Of a stretch of 64,000 bases of DNA, positions 49,681-59,189 are shown in pieces (position 1 is the stretch's first letter; every line of letters begins with the position of its first letter). The DNA is from Bacillota bacterium (GTDB taxonomy: Bacteria; Bacillota; Clostridia; Ch29). Location: NCBI GenBank assembly GCA_013540605.1, contig JABVCK010000008.1, positions 1 to 64,000 of the forward strand, given 5' to 3'. Both the position numbers and the translations under genes were made by a program. The notes beneath the pieces were generated by a model. It did not search any database, was not told the origin of the DNA, and was given only the letters and a program-made list of their open reading frames with translations.

Positions 49681-51831
49681 TTATCTGTTCAGGTAGTTGT
49701 AAATGATCACCGCAGCCTGGGCCCTTGTCAAAGTCCCCTTGGGGTTGAAGTATCCGTTGCTTCCGCTCACAATATTAAGGCCCTTTGCTATTGCAACGTA
49801 CCCTATAAGGCCGGAGGAAATGCTCCCCTCGTCCTTAAATCCTGTTGAATAAATCCCTCTGATGTCAGCCACCTTATCGTACTTGAGGGCCCTGATGATA
49901 AACTTGATCCCGTCCTCCCTGGTGACAGAGCTATCAGGATTCTTTTCTTCCTTCCTGACGATGCCTTCCCGTATCAGGTAAGCGTATAGCTGTTCCAGCT
50001 CCTTACTGTTCTCCGGAGAGAATGTGCCGTAGTTCATGGTTTTCGCCAGCAGCGCCAGGAAATCCTTCTGAGCTATCTCAATATCAGGCTTGAACTCCGT
50101 TCCTTCTATGGTTATACCGTATTGTGCCAGAGCCAATATCTGCTCTTCCGCATAGTGCCCTGAAATATCGGTGTACTCTACCGATGCGGCTTCCTTGTAC
50201 GGCATCCCGTTGTAATCCAGCAGCTGTCCGGTCATTGCGTCAAGATTTACAGGTTTCCCCGGTTTTAATCCATATACCAGTACAACCTCCGGCTTCCTTT
50301 CAGAGTCATATTTCAGCGTTTGCTCTTCAGGGTACCTTAGCTTGTACTGAAGTTCCAGCCCCACCCGTTCGAAAAGGTTGCTGTATATGTCTTCCGCAGG
50401 TAGCACGTCGTCTATTGGAGGAAATTCGACATCATACCAGTTCATCTCGAGGCTCACGACCTTGCCGTTTACGGCGTCAAAACCCACCCAAACCGTATTG
50501 GCGGGAAACTGTATCCCGTTAACCATTCTCAGATACCTGAAGTTGTAGTTGGCAGGATTTTTGCCTTCAGCCAGCGGCCTGTAACCACCCTCATAGGTGT
50601 CGTCGAATTCCAGCGAGCCGAACTTTTCTGCGTATATAGCTCTTAAAAACTCATCCACCTTTTCCCTGGCCTGCTTTTCATTATATTTACCCTCACTGTT
50701 GATTTCCTGGGGAATATACCTGTAAAACCCCCTGATCTCGCCCGTCCTCGCATTTAGCCTTACACTTGCATAATGCTCCTTTGTGTAATCTCCCTTATCG
50801 GCTGCCTCTTTCATAAAACTGAGTTCCCAGGTAAAGTCATTCCTGTAGCTCCAATCCCTCTGGAGGTTTGCATAGGTTAGCTTGTAATCCTTTGATATTT
50901 CAAGGAGCTTTGTATTTCTGGCCCTGCTCTCCGCCTGCTCCTTTGTGAGCAGTTTCGAAACCTCGTCAACAGCTTTGAGTTCTTCCGGGGTTAAAGTTAC
51001 ATCTCCCTTGTCCATCATCTGCTTTTCCGATGCCAGCCTGCCTGCACCGCCATAGTATATGTCGTAATATCCGTAGTCCGCCTTAATCTTCTCGCCGGTG
51101 AACGCATCAATATAGTAATTGCTTTCATATGCCGGTATATAAACCGGATATACCGTATAGTCGTCGTTTTCTTCAATCCTGTAATTATACACGAGCTTCA
51201 TCCCAAGCTTCTCGATATAAGCGAGCTCCGCCATGTCTAAGGTGATTGCATCCTTTGCATCGGGGAACCTGAAGCTTTCGGACCAGTTATAGTAGTAACT
51301 CCTTACCTCTCCCGTATCTTTGTTGACTTCGACCCGGACACTATTATTGTAGAAAGGTATCCCGTTTACTATTCTGATATAGTTGAAATTATGGGCATAG
51401 GTCATAAGCGTTTGCTGGTTATCCTCTGCCAGTTCAAGATGTGCCAGCAAACCGGGGTTCACCTTCTCAATGAACCTTTCCGCCGCAGCCTTTGCCTCCT
51501 GCCGGGTTACACCCGGAAACTTACCGGCCGTTTCATAATCGCCGGGCTTGTATGAGTAGTAGCTCCTGACTACTCCGCTATCGTCTATGCTGACCTGCAT
51601 ACTGCCGCTAAGGCCCTTCGGACTATTCCAGTTCAGATTCCAGATGTTTTTGCCATCCTCAGTGTATACATTATAGTTGAATTCCGTGTATTCATCGGGA
51701 ATGCTGAACTTGCTCCTCACTGCTTCTATAGCCCTTTGGAGTCCTTGATCTTCCTGTGCCGATACAGCAGCCGGCAGCATGATTGAGATGATTAATACAA
51801 GCGTTAGCATAATGGAAATTGCCTTTTTCAA
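49681..51831 (-). CDS. S-layer-anchored YcdB/YcdC-domain protein
   Basis: A 716-residue exported protein: signal peptide (AISIMLTLVLIISIMLPAAVSA), two YcdB/YcdC (PepSY-like) modules with repeated FIEKVNPG- and VDEFLRAIY-type helices and strands ending VRSYYYNW and GFYRYIP, and three C-terminal SLH motifs (DISGHYAEEQILAL, FKDEGSISSG, RAQAAVIIYNYLN). It is probably attached to the cell wall polymer by SLH. The start is probably TTG 51831, with GGGGTGA upstream; the ATG at 51852 has no SD. Confidence 0.85.
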   Translation of the reverse strand: MKKAISIMLTLVLIISIMLPAAVSAQEDQGLQRAIEAVRSKFSIPDEYTEFNYNVYTEDGKNIWNLNWNSPKGLSGSMQVSIDDSGVVRSYYSYKPGDYETAGKFPGVTRQEAKAAAERFIEKVNPGLLAHLELAEDNQQTLMTYAHNFNYIRIVNGIPFYNNSVRVEVNKDTGEVRSYYYNWSESFRFPDAKDAITLDMAELAYIEKLGMKLVYNYRIEENDDYTVYPVYIPAYESNYYIDAFTGEKIKADYGYYDIYYGGAGRLASEKQMMDKGDVTLTPEELKAVDEVSKLLTKEQAESRARNTKLLEISKDYKLTYANLQRDWSYRNDFTWELSFMKEAADKGDYTKEHYASVRLNARTGEIRGFYRYIPQEINSEGKYNEKQAREKVDEFLRAIYAEKFGSLEFDDTYEGGYRPLAEGKNPANYNFRYLRMVNGIQFPANTVWVGFDAVNGKVVSLEMNWYDVEFPPIDDVLPAEDIYSNLFERVGLELQYKLRYPEEQTLKYDSERKPEVVLVYGLKPGKPVNLDAMTGQLLDYNGMPYKEAASVEYTDISGHYAEEQILALAQYGITIEGTEFKPDIEIAQKDFLALLAKTMNYGTFSPENSKELEQLYAYLIREGIVRKEEKNPDSSVTREDGIKFIIRALKYDKVADIRGIYSTGFKDEGSISSGLIGYVAIAKGLNIVSGSNGYFNPKGTLTRAQAAVIIYNYLNR

Positions 51832-51894
51832 ATCCTTCACCCCGTTTATCATATTTTCATACTTTTAGACTTAGGGATTTGAAAAAAGTTCCCA

Positions 51895-51937
51895 GAGAAA
51901 AGGGAATCCGCTCTCTACGAGGGGATTCCCTTTTCTC
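51895..51937 (-). terminator. Terminator of the TRAP/dehydrogenase operon
   Basis: GAGAAAAGGGAATCC pairs perfectly with GGATTCCCTTTTCTC; on the minus strand the tail is GGGAACTTTTTTC. It closes the eight-gene operon after the E3 gene. Confidence 0.8.
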
Positions 51938-51956
51938 GGGGGGTTAGTTGCTGATC

Positions 51957-53360
51957 CTATCTCTGTTTCGGCATGTGTATAGCAATTTTGTCAACCGCAA
52001 GGGCTGACTCCAGAATTGCCTCTCCAACGGTCGGATGGGCATGTATTGTAGTGATTATCTCATCGATCGTTGCTTCCAGTCTTAGGGCAAGAGCTCCTTC
52101 CACAATAAGGTCGGTTGCCCTCGGACCCAATATATGAACGCCCAACACCTCATTATACTTTTTGTCCGCAACTACCTTTACCATTCCTTCCACATCCCCC
52201 ATAATCAAAGACTTTCCATTCGCAACAAGGGGAAACCTTCCTACCTTCACGTCATAACCCTTTTCCATGGCCTGTTTTTCGGTTAATCCGACCCCGGCCA
52301 TTTCAGGCTGGGTATATATGCAGCCCGGCACCGTCTTATAATCCATTAAGCTGTTATGTCCAGCTATATTTTCAGCAGCTACTACTCCCTGATAAGATGC
52401 CACGTGAGCCAGCATGGCTTTGCCGGTGCAGTCTCCTATGGCATAAATATTCTCTATATTTGTCTTCATTCTGTCATCTACGACTATTCTGCCTCGGTCC
52501 GTTTCAACGCCGATCTTTTCTAAGTTTAGACCCTCGGTGTACGGCTTTCTCCCCACCGAGACCAGGACTTTCTCCGCTGTATCCGAAATCTCCTGCCCGT
52601 TATGGGTAAAAGTCACCTCAAGCCCGGATGCCCGTTTCCCGATAGAAGTCACCCTGGCGCCGGTATAAAACTTCACACCCTTTTTAGCTAAAACGTTTCG
52701 GAGCATCCCTGCCAGCTCCTCGTCCATGTTAGGAATAATCTGGGGCATCATTTCCACCACTGTCACTTTGCACCCAAGGCTTGAATAAATGCCGGCGAAC
52801 TCAACTCCTATAACCCCACCGCCTATTATCACCATGCTTTCCGGCACACTGTCAAAGCTAAGGGCTTCGGTACTTGTAGCAACCCCCGGCTGTTCAACTC
52901 CCTGTATGGGAGGAACAAAGGGTACCGAACCGGCAGCGATTATAAATTCGTCCGCAGCTATGTTTTCTTTTCCGCCGCCGCTCAGGCTAACCTCCACCTC
53001 CTTTGTACCCACAAAGGATGCGGTACCGTGAACCACCTTCACCCCGTTTGAAAGAAGCAGTCCCTTTACACCGCCAACAAGCCGGTTCACTACCCCTTCC
53101 TTCCTTCTCATCAGCGCAGGCCAGTCAACCTCAAATTTATCCACTTTGAGGCCTATACCGGCCGCTTCCTTAAGCTGGTTATATATCTCTATGGTGTGGA
53201 GAAGCACCTTGGTCGGTATGCAGCCCACGTTCAGGCAGGTGCCGCCCAGTTTTTCCTTTTCTATGAGAGTAACCCGGCCGCCGAGCTGGGCTGCCCTGAT
53301 AGCAGCGACATAACCGCCCGGGCCTCCCCCAATCACTACTATATTCCGATTGTTTTCCAT
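51957..53360 (-). CDS. acoL: Dihydrolipoamide dehydrogenase (E3)
   Basis: A 467-residue FAD flavoprotein that re-oxidises the dihydrolipoyl group of E2 with NAD+. FAD motif GGGPGGYVAAIRAAQLG, redox disulfide GGTCLNVGCIPTK, second nucleotide motif GGGVIGVEFAGI, GDCTG, and the C-terminal HAHPTVGEA catalytic pair. SD GGGAGGG precedes ATG. It is the last gene of the operon, 12 bases behind E2, and is dedicated to this complex. Confidence 0.93.
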   Translation of the reverse strand: MENNRNIVVIGGGPGGYVAAIRAAQLGGRVTLIEKEKLGGTCLNVGCIPTKVLLHTIEIYNQLKEAAGIGLKVDKFEVDWPALMRRKEGVVNRLVGGVKGLLLSNGVKVVHGTASFVGTKEVEVSLSGGGKENIAADEFIIAAGSVPFVPPIQGVEQPGVATSTEALSFDSVPESMVIIGGGVIGVEFAGIYSSLGCKVTVVEMMPQIIPNMDEELAGMLRNVLAKKGVKFYTGARVTSIGKRASGLEVTFTHNGQEISDTAEKVLVSVGRKPYTEGLNLEKIGVETDRGRIVVDDRMKTNIENIYAIGDCTGKAMLAHVASYQGVVAAENIAGHNSLMDYKTVPGCIYTQPEMAGVGLTEKQAMEKGYDVKVGRFPLVANGKSLIMGDVEGMVKVVADKKYNEVLGVHILGPRATDLIVEGALALRLEATIDEIITTIHAHPTVGEAILESALAVDKIAIHMPKQR

Positions 53361-53372
53361 TTCAGTCCCTCC

Positions 53373-54683
53373 CTATAGTAAAAGCAGTACCGGGTTCTCC
53401 ATGATCTCCTTGACTCTGGCCAAGAATTTTGCCCCATCAGCGCCGTCTATCATCCTGTGGTCAATTGTGAGGCTCAGATTCATGATAGGCCGCACCACAA
53501 CTTCCCCGTTCACCACAACCGGCCTGTCCACCATTGCGTTAACTCCAAGGATTGCGGATTCAGGCTGGTTGATTATGGGTGTGAATGTGGTTATCCCGAA
53601 CATTCCCAGGTTGGTAACCGTGAATGTGCCTCCGCTTATCTCATCCTTCGTCAGCCTGTTGTTCTTCGCCTTCTCGACGAGCTGGTCGGTTTCTGCAGCA
53701 ATTTCCAGCAGGGATTTTGTCTGCGCCGCCTTTACGTTGGGAACAATCAGTCCTCCATCGAGGGCGACCGCAAGGCCGACGTTGGCATTGCCGTGAAGTA
53801 TTATCTCTTCACCGTCAAAGCTTGCATTTACCATTGGGTATTCCATCAACGCCTTTGCACAAATCTTGATTATGATGTCGTTGAAGGACAGCTTTGCGCC
53901 ATGGGCTTCACAGGCATCCTTAAGACTTGCCCTGAATGATTTAAGCTGTGATGCATCCACTTCAATGTTTAAAGTAACCATAGGAGCAGTGTGCCAGCTC
54001 TGGCTCATCCTTTCGGCTATAACCCTCCTCATACCACTCGGAGCAACCCTTCTGTCTTCAGCGGCGGCAGTGGTCTTCCTTGCTGCTGCCAGGACATCAT
54101 CCTTCATGATCCTGGATTCCTTGTCTATGCTTTCCAGGTCAACCCCGAATTCCTTCGCAACCTTTGCTGCAACGGGCGATACCTTCTTAGCCCTGTTATC
54201 CTGCAGATAAGCATAAACGTCCTTTTCAACGATTCGGCCTTCGGGCCCTGTGCCTTTAACCATAGACAGGTCAACCCCGTTGTCCCTGGCGTATTTCTTT
54301 GCCGCCGGCGACGCCTTGATAAAGCCCCTGCCGGCTTCAACATTTAGCTCCCTGCTCTTCTCCGGCTTGGCCTCAGCCTTAGGTTCTGCGGTGCTTTCCG
54401 GCACTTCAGCGCCGCTTTCCGAAAGCAGGACGCCAATATCCTCGTTTTCCTCCGCAATAATAGCAATGGGTGCGGTCACTCCCGCCGAGCCGCCCTGTTC
54501 AACAAGTATCTTCCTGACTACCCCTCCGGCAGGAGCTTCTACCTCGTTTGTAATCTTATCGGTGGAAACCTCGAGCAGGATTTCTCCCTGTTCCACCCTT
54601 TCCCCTTCTGCCTTATACCACTTTGAAACCGTTCCCTCTGTCATGGTCAGTCCGAGTTTCGGCATTGTCACTAGTGTTGCCAA
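53373..54683 (-). CDS. acoC: Dihydrolipoamide acyltransferase (E2)
   Basis: A 436-residue E2: one lipoyl domain (lipoyl lysine in STDKITNEV near residue 43), a linker, two peripheral-subunit-binding-like domains (ASPAAKKYARDNGVDLSMVK, about 125-160; VSPVAAKVAKEFGVDLESID, about 170-205) and the acyltransferase core ending in DHRMIDGADGA with the catalytic histidine. Two E3/E1-binding domains in one chain are unusual. The start is TTG 54683 with GGGAGGG ahead. It transfers the acyl group, probably acetyl, to CoA. Confidence 0.92.
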   Translation of the reverse strand: MATLVTMPKLGLTMTEGTVSKWYKAEGERVEQGEILLEVSTDKITNEVEAPAGGVVRKILVEQGGSAGVTAPIAIIAEENEDIGVLLSESGAEVPESTAEPKAEAKPEKSRELNVEAGRGFIKASPAAKKYARDNGVDLSMVKGTGPEGRIVEKDVYAYLQDNRAKKVSPVAAKVAKEFGVDLESIDKESRIMKDDVLAAARKTTAAAEDRRVAPSGMRRVIAERMSQSWHTAPMVTLNIEVDASQLKSFRASLKDACEAHGAKLSFNDIIIKICAKALMEYPMVNASFDGEEIILHGNANVGLAVALDGGLIVPNVKAAQTKSLLEIAAETDQLVEKAKNNRLTKDEISGGTFTVTNLGMFGITTFTPIINQPESAILGVNAMVDRPVVVNGEVVVRPIMNLSLTIDHRMIDGADGAKFLARVKEIMENPVLLLL

Positions 54684-54723
54684 TTTGTTATCCCTCCCTT
54701 GAAGATGTTCTATATATAGTGCG

Positions 54724-56007
54724 CTACTTCATACCCATAATATTAGGCAGCCACAATGAAACTGCGGGGAAGTAGGTAATTATCATCAGAGCAATGAATG
54801 AAGCTATAAGGAAAGGAGTCAGGGCCCTTGATATTTCCTTCAATGAGATCTTGGAAATTCCGCAGGCTACATACAGGTTAACGCCAACCGGCGGTGTTAT
54901 CTGCCCTATTGCCAGGTTAACCGTCATCATTACTCCGAAGGCTATCGGGTCGTATCCAATCTGCAGGATAGTAGGAAGAAGAATTGGGACCAGTATCATG
55001 TAAGCGGAAATCGCGTCGATAAAGCATCCTGCAATCAGCAGCAGTACATTTATTACAAGTAATAGAACGTATTTGTTGCTGGAAATATTCAGCAACAAAT
55101 TGCTGGCAGCGGTGGCAATCCCCTCGGTGGTTACAATCCATGCAAATAGACTGGCGTTGGCGACAATCAGCATTACAACGGCGGAAGACACCGATGAATC
55201 TACCAGGATCGTCATAAACTCTTTCCACTTGATCTTTTTGTATATGAATACTCCCACAAACAAGCCATAGATAACAGCAACGCCGGCTGCTTCGGTCGGT
55301 GTGAAGATACCGCCGTAGATTCCCCCAAGAATTATCACTGGAGTAAGGAGACCCCAAAAGGCACCCTTGAAGGCCACCATCACCTCCCGGAAGGAGGCCC
55401 TGCTCTGCTGCCCGTAATCTTTATTATATGAAATAATGAGAGATGCAACTATTAGTGCGGCGCCAACCACCAGCCCTGGAACTATACCGGCAATAAACAG
55501 CCTGCCTATCGATACCTCTGCAATCATACCGTAAACTACAAAGGCAATACTCGGTGGTATGATTATTCCTATAGCTCCGGAGGTTGCGAGTAATGCGGAG
55601 GACATCCCCTTCCCGTATCCCGCCTTTGTCATTGCCGGGATGAGTATAGCGCCAAGGGCTGCCACCGTTGCAGGCCCCGAACCGGATATAGCGGCAAAAA
55701 AGCATGATGTAATAACTGCAACAATAGCCAGACCTGCGGTTAAATGCCCTACAGCCTTATTGGCAAATTTTATCAATCTCTCGGAAATTCCGGATTTTTC
55801 CATAATAATTCCGGCTAATATGAAGAAGGGAATCGCCAGCAGGGTAAATTTGCCGGTGGATGCTGCTATTATCCTTGGAAACATGCTCAGTGGCACTCCT
55901 GTCATAAACAATGCAACAATACTGGAAAGGCCCAGAGCAATAGCAATCGGTACGTTCAGAAACAGCAGAATACCAAAAACTATAAATAGTACGGCGGATA
56001 CTGACAT
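54724..56007 (-). CDS. dctM: TRAP transporter large permease (DctM)
   Basis: A 427-residue membrane protein with about twelve helices and the DctM features: LNVPIAIALGLSS at the N-terminus, AISGSGPATVAALG and GAIGIIIPPSIAFVVYG in the two hairpin regions, and the late NLAIGQITPPVGVNLYVACG. It forms the sodium-driven import channel with DctQ. The ATG is directly behind the DctQ stop, with AAGGAGG as SD. Confidence 0.93.
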   Translation of the reverse strand: MSVSAVLFIVFGILLFLNVPIAIALGLSSIVALFMTGVPLSMFPRIIAASTGKFTLLAIPFFILAGIIMEKSGISERLIKFANKAVGHLTAGLAIVAVITSCFFAAISGSGPATVAALGAILIPAMTKAGYGKGMSSALLATSGAIGIIIPPSIAFVVYGMIAEVSIGRLFIAGIVPGLVVGAALIVASLIISYNKDYGQQSRASFREVMVAFKGAFWGLLTPVIILGGIYGGIFTPTEAAGVAVIYGLFVGVFIYKKIKWKEFMTILVDSSVSSAVVMLIVANASLFAWIVTTEGIATAASNLLLNISSNKYVLLLVINVLLLIAGCFIDAISAYMILVPILLPTILQIGYDPIAFGVMMTVNLAIGQITPPVGVNLYVACGISKISLKEISRALTPFLIASFIALMIITYFPAVSLWLPNIMGMK

Positions 56008-56481
56008 TTAGTTCCCCTCCTTTTTCATAAATTCCATTACCCCTAATTGTATAAACCTTACTATCAATGAAAAGGCTCCGATAGGAACCGCCATGCCGAA
56101 TATCCATTCAGGCCATCCCAGTGCCGGTGAAGTCTGCCTGAACCGCATCTGGGACTGGACCATGTTGATTCCGTATCTAAATAGCATAGAAAAAAGAATA
56201 ACAGCGCAGATAACACTAAATAAAGTAACAAATTTCTGATATTTTTTGGGAATGAAATCTGTAAATACACTAAGGCCAAGATGGCTTCCTCTTTTGGCAG
56301 CAACCGCTGCTCCAAGCAAGCTTGTGAGAACAAACAGGTTTGTTGTGATCTCTTCGGTAAATGCCCATGAAGCATGCAGGAGGTACCTGGAAACCACATT
56401 TGCAAAGTTAATAGTTGCCATTATCAGAAGGCCTATCCCTATAATATATTCTTCAATGTTATTTAAGAACTTTCTTAACAC
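56008..56481 (-). CDS. dctQ: TRAP transporter small permease (DctQ)
   Basis: A 157-residue protein with four membrane helices; the second is preceded by the conserved ANVVSRYLLHASWAFTEEI motif and followed by KRGSHLGL, both typical of DctQ. Start GTG 56481 with GGGGGTG upstream. It partners DctM. Confidence 0.9.
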   Translation of the reverse strand: MLRKFLNNIEEYIIGIGLLIMATINFANVVSRYLLHASWAFTEEITTNLFVLTSLLGAAVAAKRGSHLGLSVFTDFIPKKYQKFVTLFSVICAVILFSMLFRYGINMVQSQMRFRQTSPALGWPEWIFGMAVPIGAFSLIVRFIQLGVMEFMKKEGN

Positions 56482-56524
56482 AGTTACACCCCCCTGTGAT
56501 TTTTCCTTTCTAGGTTAGGCCGCA

Positions 56525-56549
56525 AGCCCTGAGGTAATACCCCAGGGCT
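56525..56549 (-). promoter_or_regulatory. Intercistronic hairpin between dctP and dctQ
   Basis: On the minus-strand RNA AGCCCTGGGG pairs with CCTCAGGGCT (one wobble) over TATTA. There is no U-tract. It probably protects the 3' end of the dctP segment or lowers read-through so that the binding protein is made in excess over the permease. Confidence 0.6.
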
Positions 56550-56582
56550 CACTGTCTAAAGTTCCTTACCTAGAGCTAACTA

Positions 56583-57608
56583 CTATCTGAACAGATCTAA
56601 CAGTTCCTTACCGACTATAGGTTCATACTCGTCGTATACCGGCTTAACCTTTTCCTGGAACGCTTTAATCTGCTCGTCTGTCACCTCGGTGACCTGCATG
56701 CCCTGCTCCTTGAAGAAGGCAAGCTGGTCTTCTCCATTGGCCCTGTTTAGCTCAACCTGGTATTCACAAGCCTCAATTGCAGCCTGCCTGAGTATATCCT
56801 GGGTCTCCTTGTCGAAGCTTTCAAACTTGTCCTTGTTCATTCCCAATATTATTGCGTCATAGGAGTAGTTCCACAATGAAATATACTTCTGAACTTCGTA
56901 CAGTTTTGCCGAGTGAATTACATCCAACGGGTTTTCCTGACCGTCAATTGCGCCCTGCTGCAGTGAGGTAAACACTTCTGCAAAGTTCATCGCTGTCGGG
57001 TCAGCGCCCAAGGCTTTATACAGCGATATATACATCTTGATACCCGGAACTCTGATTTTTAAACCTTTCATGTCGTCAGGAGTTGCTATGGGCCTTTTAT
57101 TGTTGGTAATCTGCCTGAAGCCGTTTTCACCAAATCCTAAAGCAACTACGTTCTTTTCCAGCAGGAGTTCTGCAACCTTCTCACCGCCTGCTCCCTTTAT
57201 TTTCTCATCAGCCTTTTCATAGGTGGGAAGCAGCCACGGCAGGCTTATTACGCCGAATCTCTCATCCATTATTGAGTATATTATGTTTGAGTGGAAAGAC
57301 AGATCGGTAGCTCCGGTCATAAGCATTTCTATACCCTTACCCTGGTTGCCGCCTGAAAGCTGCTCGTTCGGATATACATTAACTTCAACCTTGCCATTGG
57401 TTCTTTCCTTAACCAGTTCAGCAAACTTATAAGCACCCTTTGTCCAGGAAGAACCTTCGGGAGTGGTTACACTCATCTTGAGAATTACCGGCTTAACCTC
57501 TTCCTTGGGCTGTCCTCCTCCGTCGCTTGGCCCTTTTTGGGCACAGCCTGCCACCAGTGAAACTACCATCAAAATCGCTAGCATCAAGACTAGACTCTTC
57601 TTTAACAT
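56583..57608 (-). CDS. dctP: TRAP transporter substrate-binding protein (DctP)
   Basis: A 341-residue lipoprotein: signal with lipobox VAGC, then a DctP fold with LKMSVTTPEGSSWTKGAYKFAELV, the ligand arginine in KGLKIRVPGIK (conserved position for carboxylate binding) and EVFTSLQQGAIDGQENP. It captures a carboxylate outside the membrane. The adjacent dehydrogenase complex suggests that the ligand is a 2-oxo- or hydroxy-acid, or that the complex works on its product. SD GGAGG precedes ATG. Confidence 0.93.
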   Translation of the reverse strand: MLKKSLVLMLAILMVVSLVAGCAQKGPSDGGGQPKEEVKPVILKMSVTTPEGSSWTKGAYKFAELVKERTNGKVEVNVYPNEQLSGGNQGKGIEMLMTGATDLSFHSNIIYSIMDERFGVISLPWLLPTYEKADEKIKGAGGEKVAELLLEKNVVALGFGENGFRQITNNKRPIATPDDMKGLKIRVPGIKMYISLYKALGADPTAMNFAEVFTSLQQGAIDGQENPLDVIHSAKLYEVQKYISLWNYSYDAIILGMNKDKFESFDKETQDILRQAAIEACEYQVELNRANGEDQLAFFKEQGMQVTEVTDEQIKAFQEKVKPVYDEYEPIVGKELLDLFR

Positions 57609-57715
57609 TCTTTTTCCTCCTTTTATTCAAATTATTGTCGCTTGCCCGATTCGTTTCCGACTATACTATACCGGTTATCACCCCCATTAATGTGTAAAAT
57701 CAATATTACGCATTA

Positions 57716-58189
57716 TTAGTATGGTTTGAACAGAGGGAATCCTGTCTCTTCATCATAACTCCTGACCAGCCTGATGTTATCCAACTCTTGTATAACTGCC
57801 TCGATGGTCGCCAGAACGGGATTACCGCCTTCAACAAAGTGCCCCGCATATACCTTCATATCCTTGTTACTGACAACCCCGTGAAAATGTATCATAGCCT
57901 CTTCCCTGTCAGATATTCCAATAACACCCTGACCTCCAATAAACTCCAGAGGCCCTTCCACCTCCACGGGCTGGCTGTATCTGATACCAAGCTTTCCTTC
58001 TTTGTCGGGAACAGCATAAACAAATCTTGCTCTGGTCAGGCTGCCTATGACGGTTGAAACTACCGCGTACCTTATGGAATTATCCGCACAGGCCTCCAAT
58101 ATCCCTGTCAGCAAATCTGTACCGGGCTGCAGCCTTATAAATAGCACCCTTCCGGTTTTTGCTTCCCTGGAAACATAGCTATTCCTCAC
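57716..58189 (-). CDS. PPC/DUF296-domain protein
   Basis: A 157-residue PPC-fold protein. The metal-site histidines are visible in MIHFHGVVSN and AGHFVEGG. PPC proteins otherwise occur as plant AT-hook partners and as small bacterial proteins of unknown function. It starts with GTG 58189 (GGGGA ahead) and lies between E1-beta and dctP, so it may serve the pathway, perhaps as a small lyase or sensor. Confidence 0.8.
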   Translation of the reverse strand: MRNSYVSREAKTGRVLFIRLQPGTDLLTGILEACADNSIRYAVVSTVIGSLTRARFVYAVPDKEGKLGIRYSQPVEVEGPLEFIGGQGVIGISDREEAMIHFHGVVSNKDMKVYAGHFVEGGNPVLATIEAVIQELDNIRLVRSYDEETGFPLFKPY

Positions 58190-58204
58190 TCGGAAACATC
58201 CCCT

Positions 58205-59176
58205 TTAAAACATTCTTTTAATGCCTTCAGCAATATCTTCCGGTCTAATCATATACGCCTTCTCAAGGGGAGGGCTGAAGGGTACCGGTGTGTAGGGCGC
58301 TCCAAACCTCAGTATAGGCGCGTCCAGGTAGTCGAGTCCTTCCTCCGCCACTATCGCGGCTATCTCTGCACCTACCCCGCCTATTTTTACTGCTTCATGG
58401 CCCACTGCAAGCCTTTTGGTTTTAGCAACCGATTCCAGTATGGTATCCTTATCTATGGGTGAAATTGTCCTGAGGTCGATAACCTCAGCCCTTATTCCGT
58501 CCTTTTCCAAAATCTCTGCGGCCTTGAACGCCGTATGCAGCATTATGGAGTAGGATACGATCGTTACATCCTTGCCTTCCTGCACCACATTTGCCTTTCC
58601 TATGGGCACAAGGTGCTCACCCTCCGGAACGGGTCCCTTCTGCTTGAATAATACCTTATTCTCAAAATAGATAACCGGATTATCATCTCTGATAGCTGAC
58701 TTCAGCAGCCCCTTTGCATCGGCGGGGTTGGATGGGGTCACGACCTTCAGCCCCGGAATGTGCAAAAACCACGCTTCTATACTCTGGGAATGCTGGGCGG
58801 CAGCCTGATTCACCAGACCGTCCGGAGCCCTCACAACAACGGGAACGGTGGTCTGCCCGCCAAACATATATCTGATTTTTGCCATCTGGTTGAATATCTC
58901 GTCCATGCATACACCCATGAAGTCAGCAAAGTGCATATCGGCCACCGGTCTCATCCCGGCCAGTGCAGCCCCAACCGCTGCCCCGATAATTGCAGTTTCG
59001 GTTATTGGTGTATCCTTTACTCTATCGTACCCGAACTTCTCAGGCAGGCCTTTGAACTGGCCGAAAATACCTCCCTGCCTGGCAATATCTTCCCCCATAA
59101 CAAATACTCTTTCATCCCTTGACATTTCCTCGTCCATTGCTTCCAGTGTCGCCTGTGAAAAAGTGATTTCCCTCAT
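58205..59176 (-). CDS. acoB: 2-oxoacid/acetoin dehydrogenase E1 component, beta subunit
   Basis: A 323-residue transketolase-like beta subunit: EEMSRDERVFVMGEDIARQGG at the start, DTPITETAIIGAAVGAAL, IRYMFGGQ, and a C-terminal HEAVKIGGVGAEIAA. Together with the alpha subunit it decarboxylates the substrate on ThDP. ATG 59176 has AAGGAGGTG 9 bases upstream; the frame is open 24 codons farther into the alpha gene. 13 bases separate it from E1-alpha. Confidence 0.92.
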   Translation of the reverse strand: MREITFSQATLEAMDEEMSRDERVFVMGEDIARQGGIFGQFKGLPEKFGYDRVKDTPITETAIIGAAVGAALAGMRPVADMHFADFMGVCMDEIFNQMAKIRYMFGGQTTVPVVVRAPDGLVNQAAAQHSQSIEAWFLHIPGLKVVTPSNPADAKGLLKSAIRDDNPVIYFENKVLFKQKGPVPEGEHLVPIGKANVVQEGKDVTIVSYSIMLHTAFKAAEILEKDGIRAEVIDLRTISPIDKDTILESVAKTKRLAVGHEAVKIGGVGAEIAAIVAEEGLDYLDAPILRFGAPYTPVPFSPPLEKAYMIRPEDIAEGIKRMF

Positions 59177-59189
59177 GCACTCCACCTCC

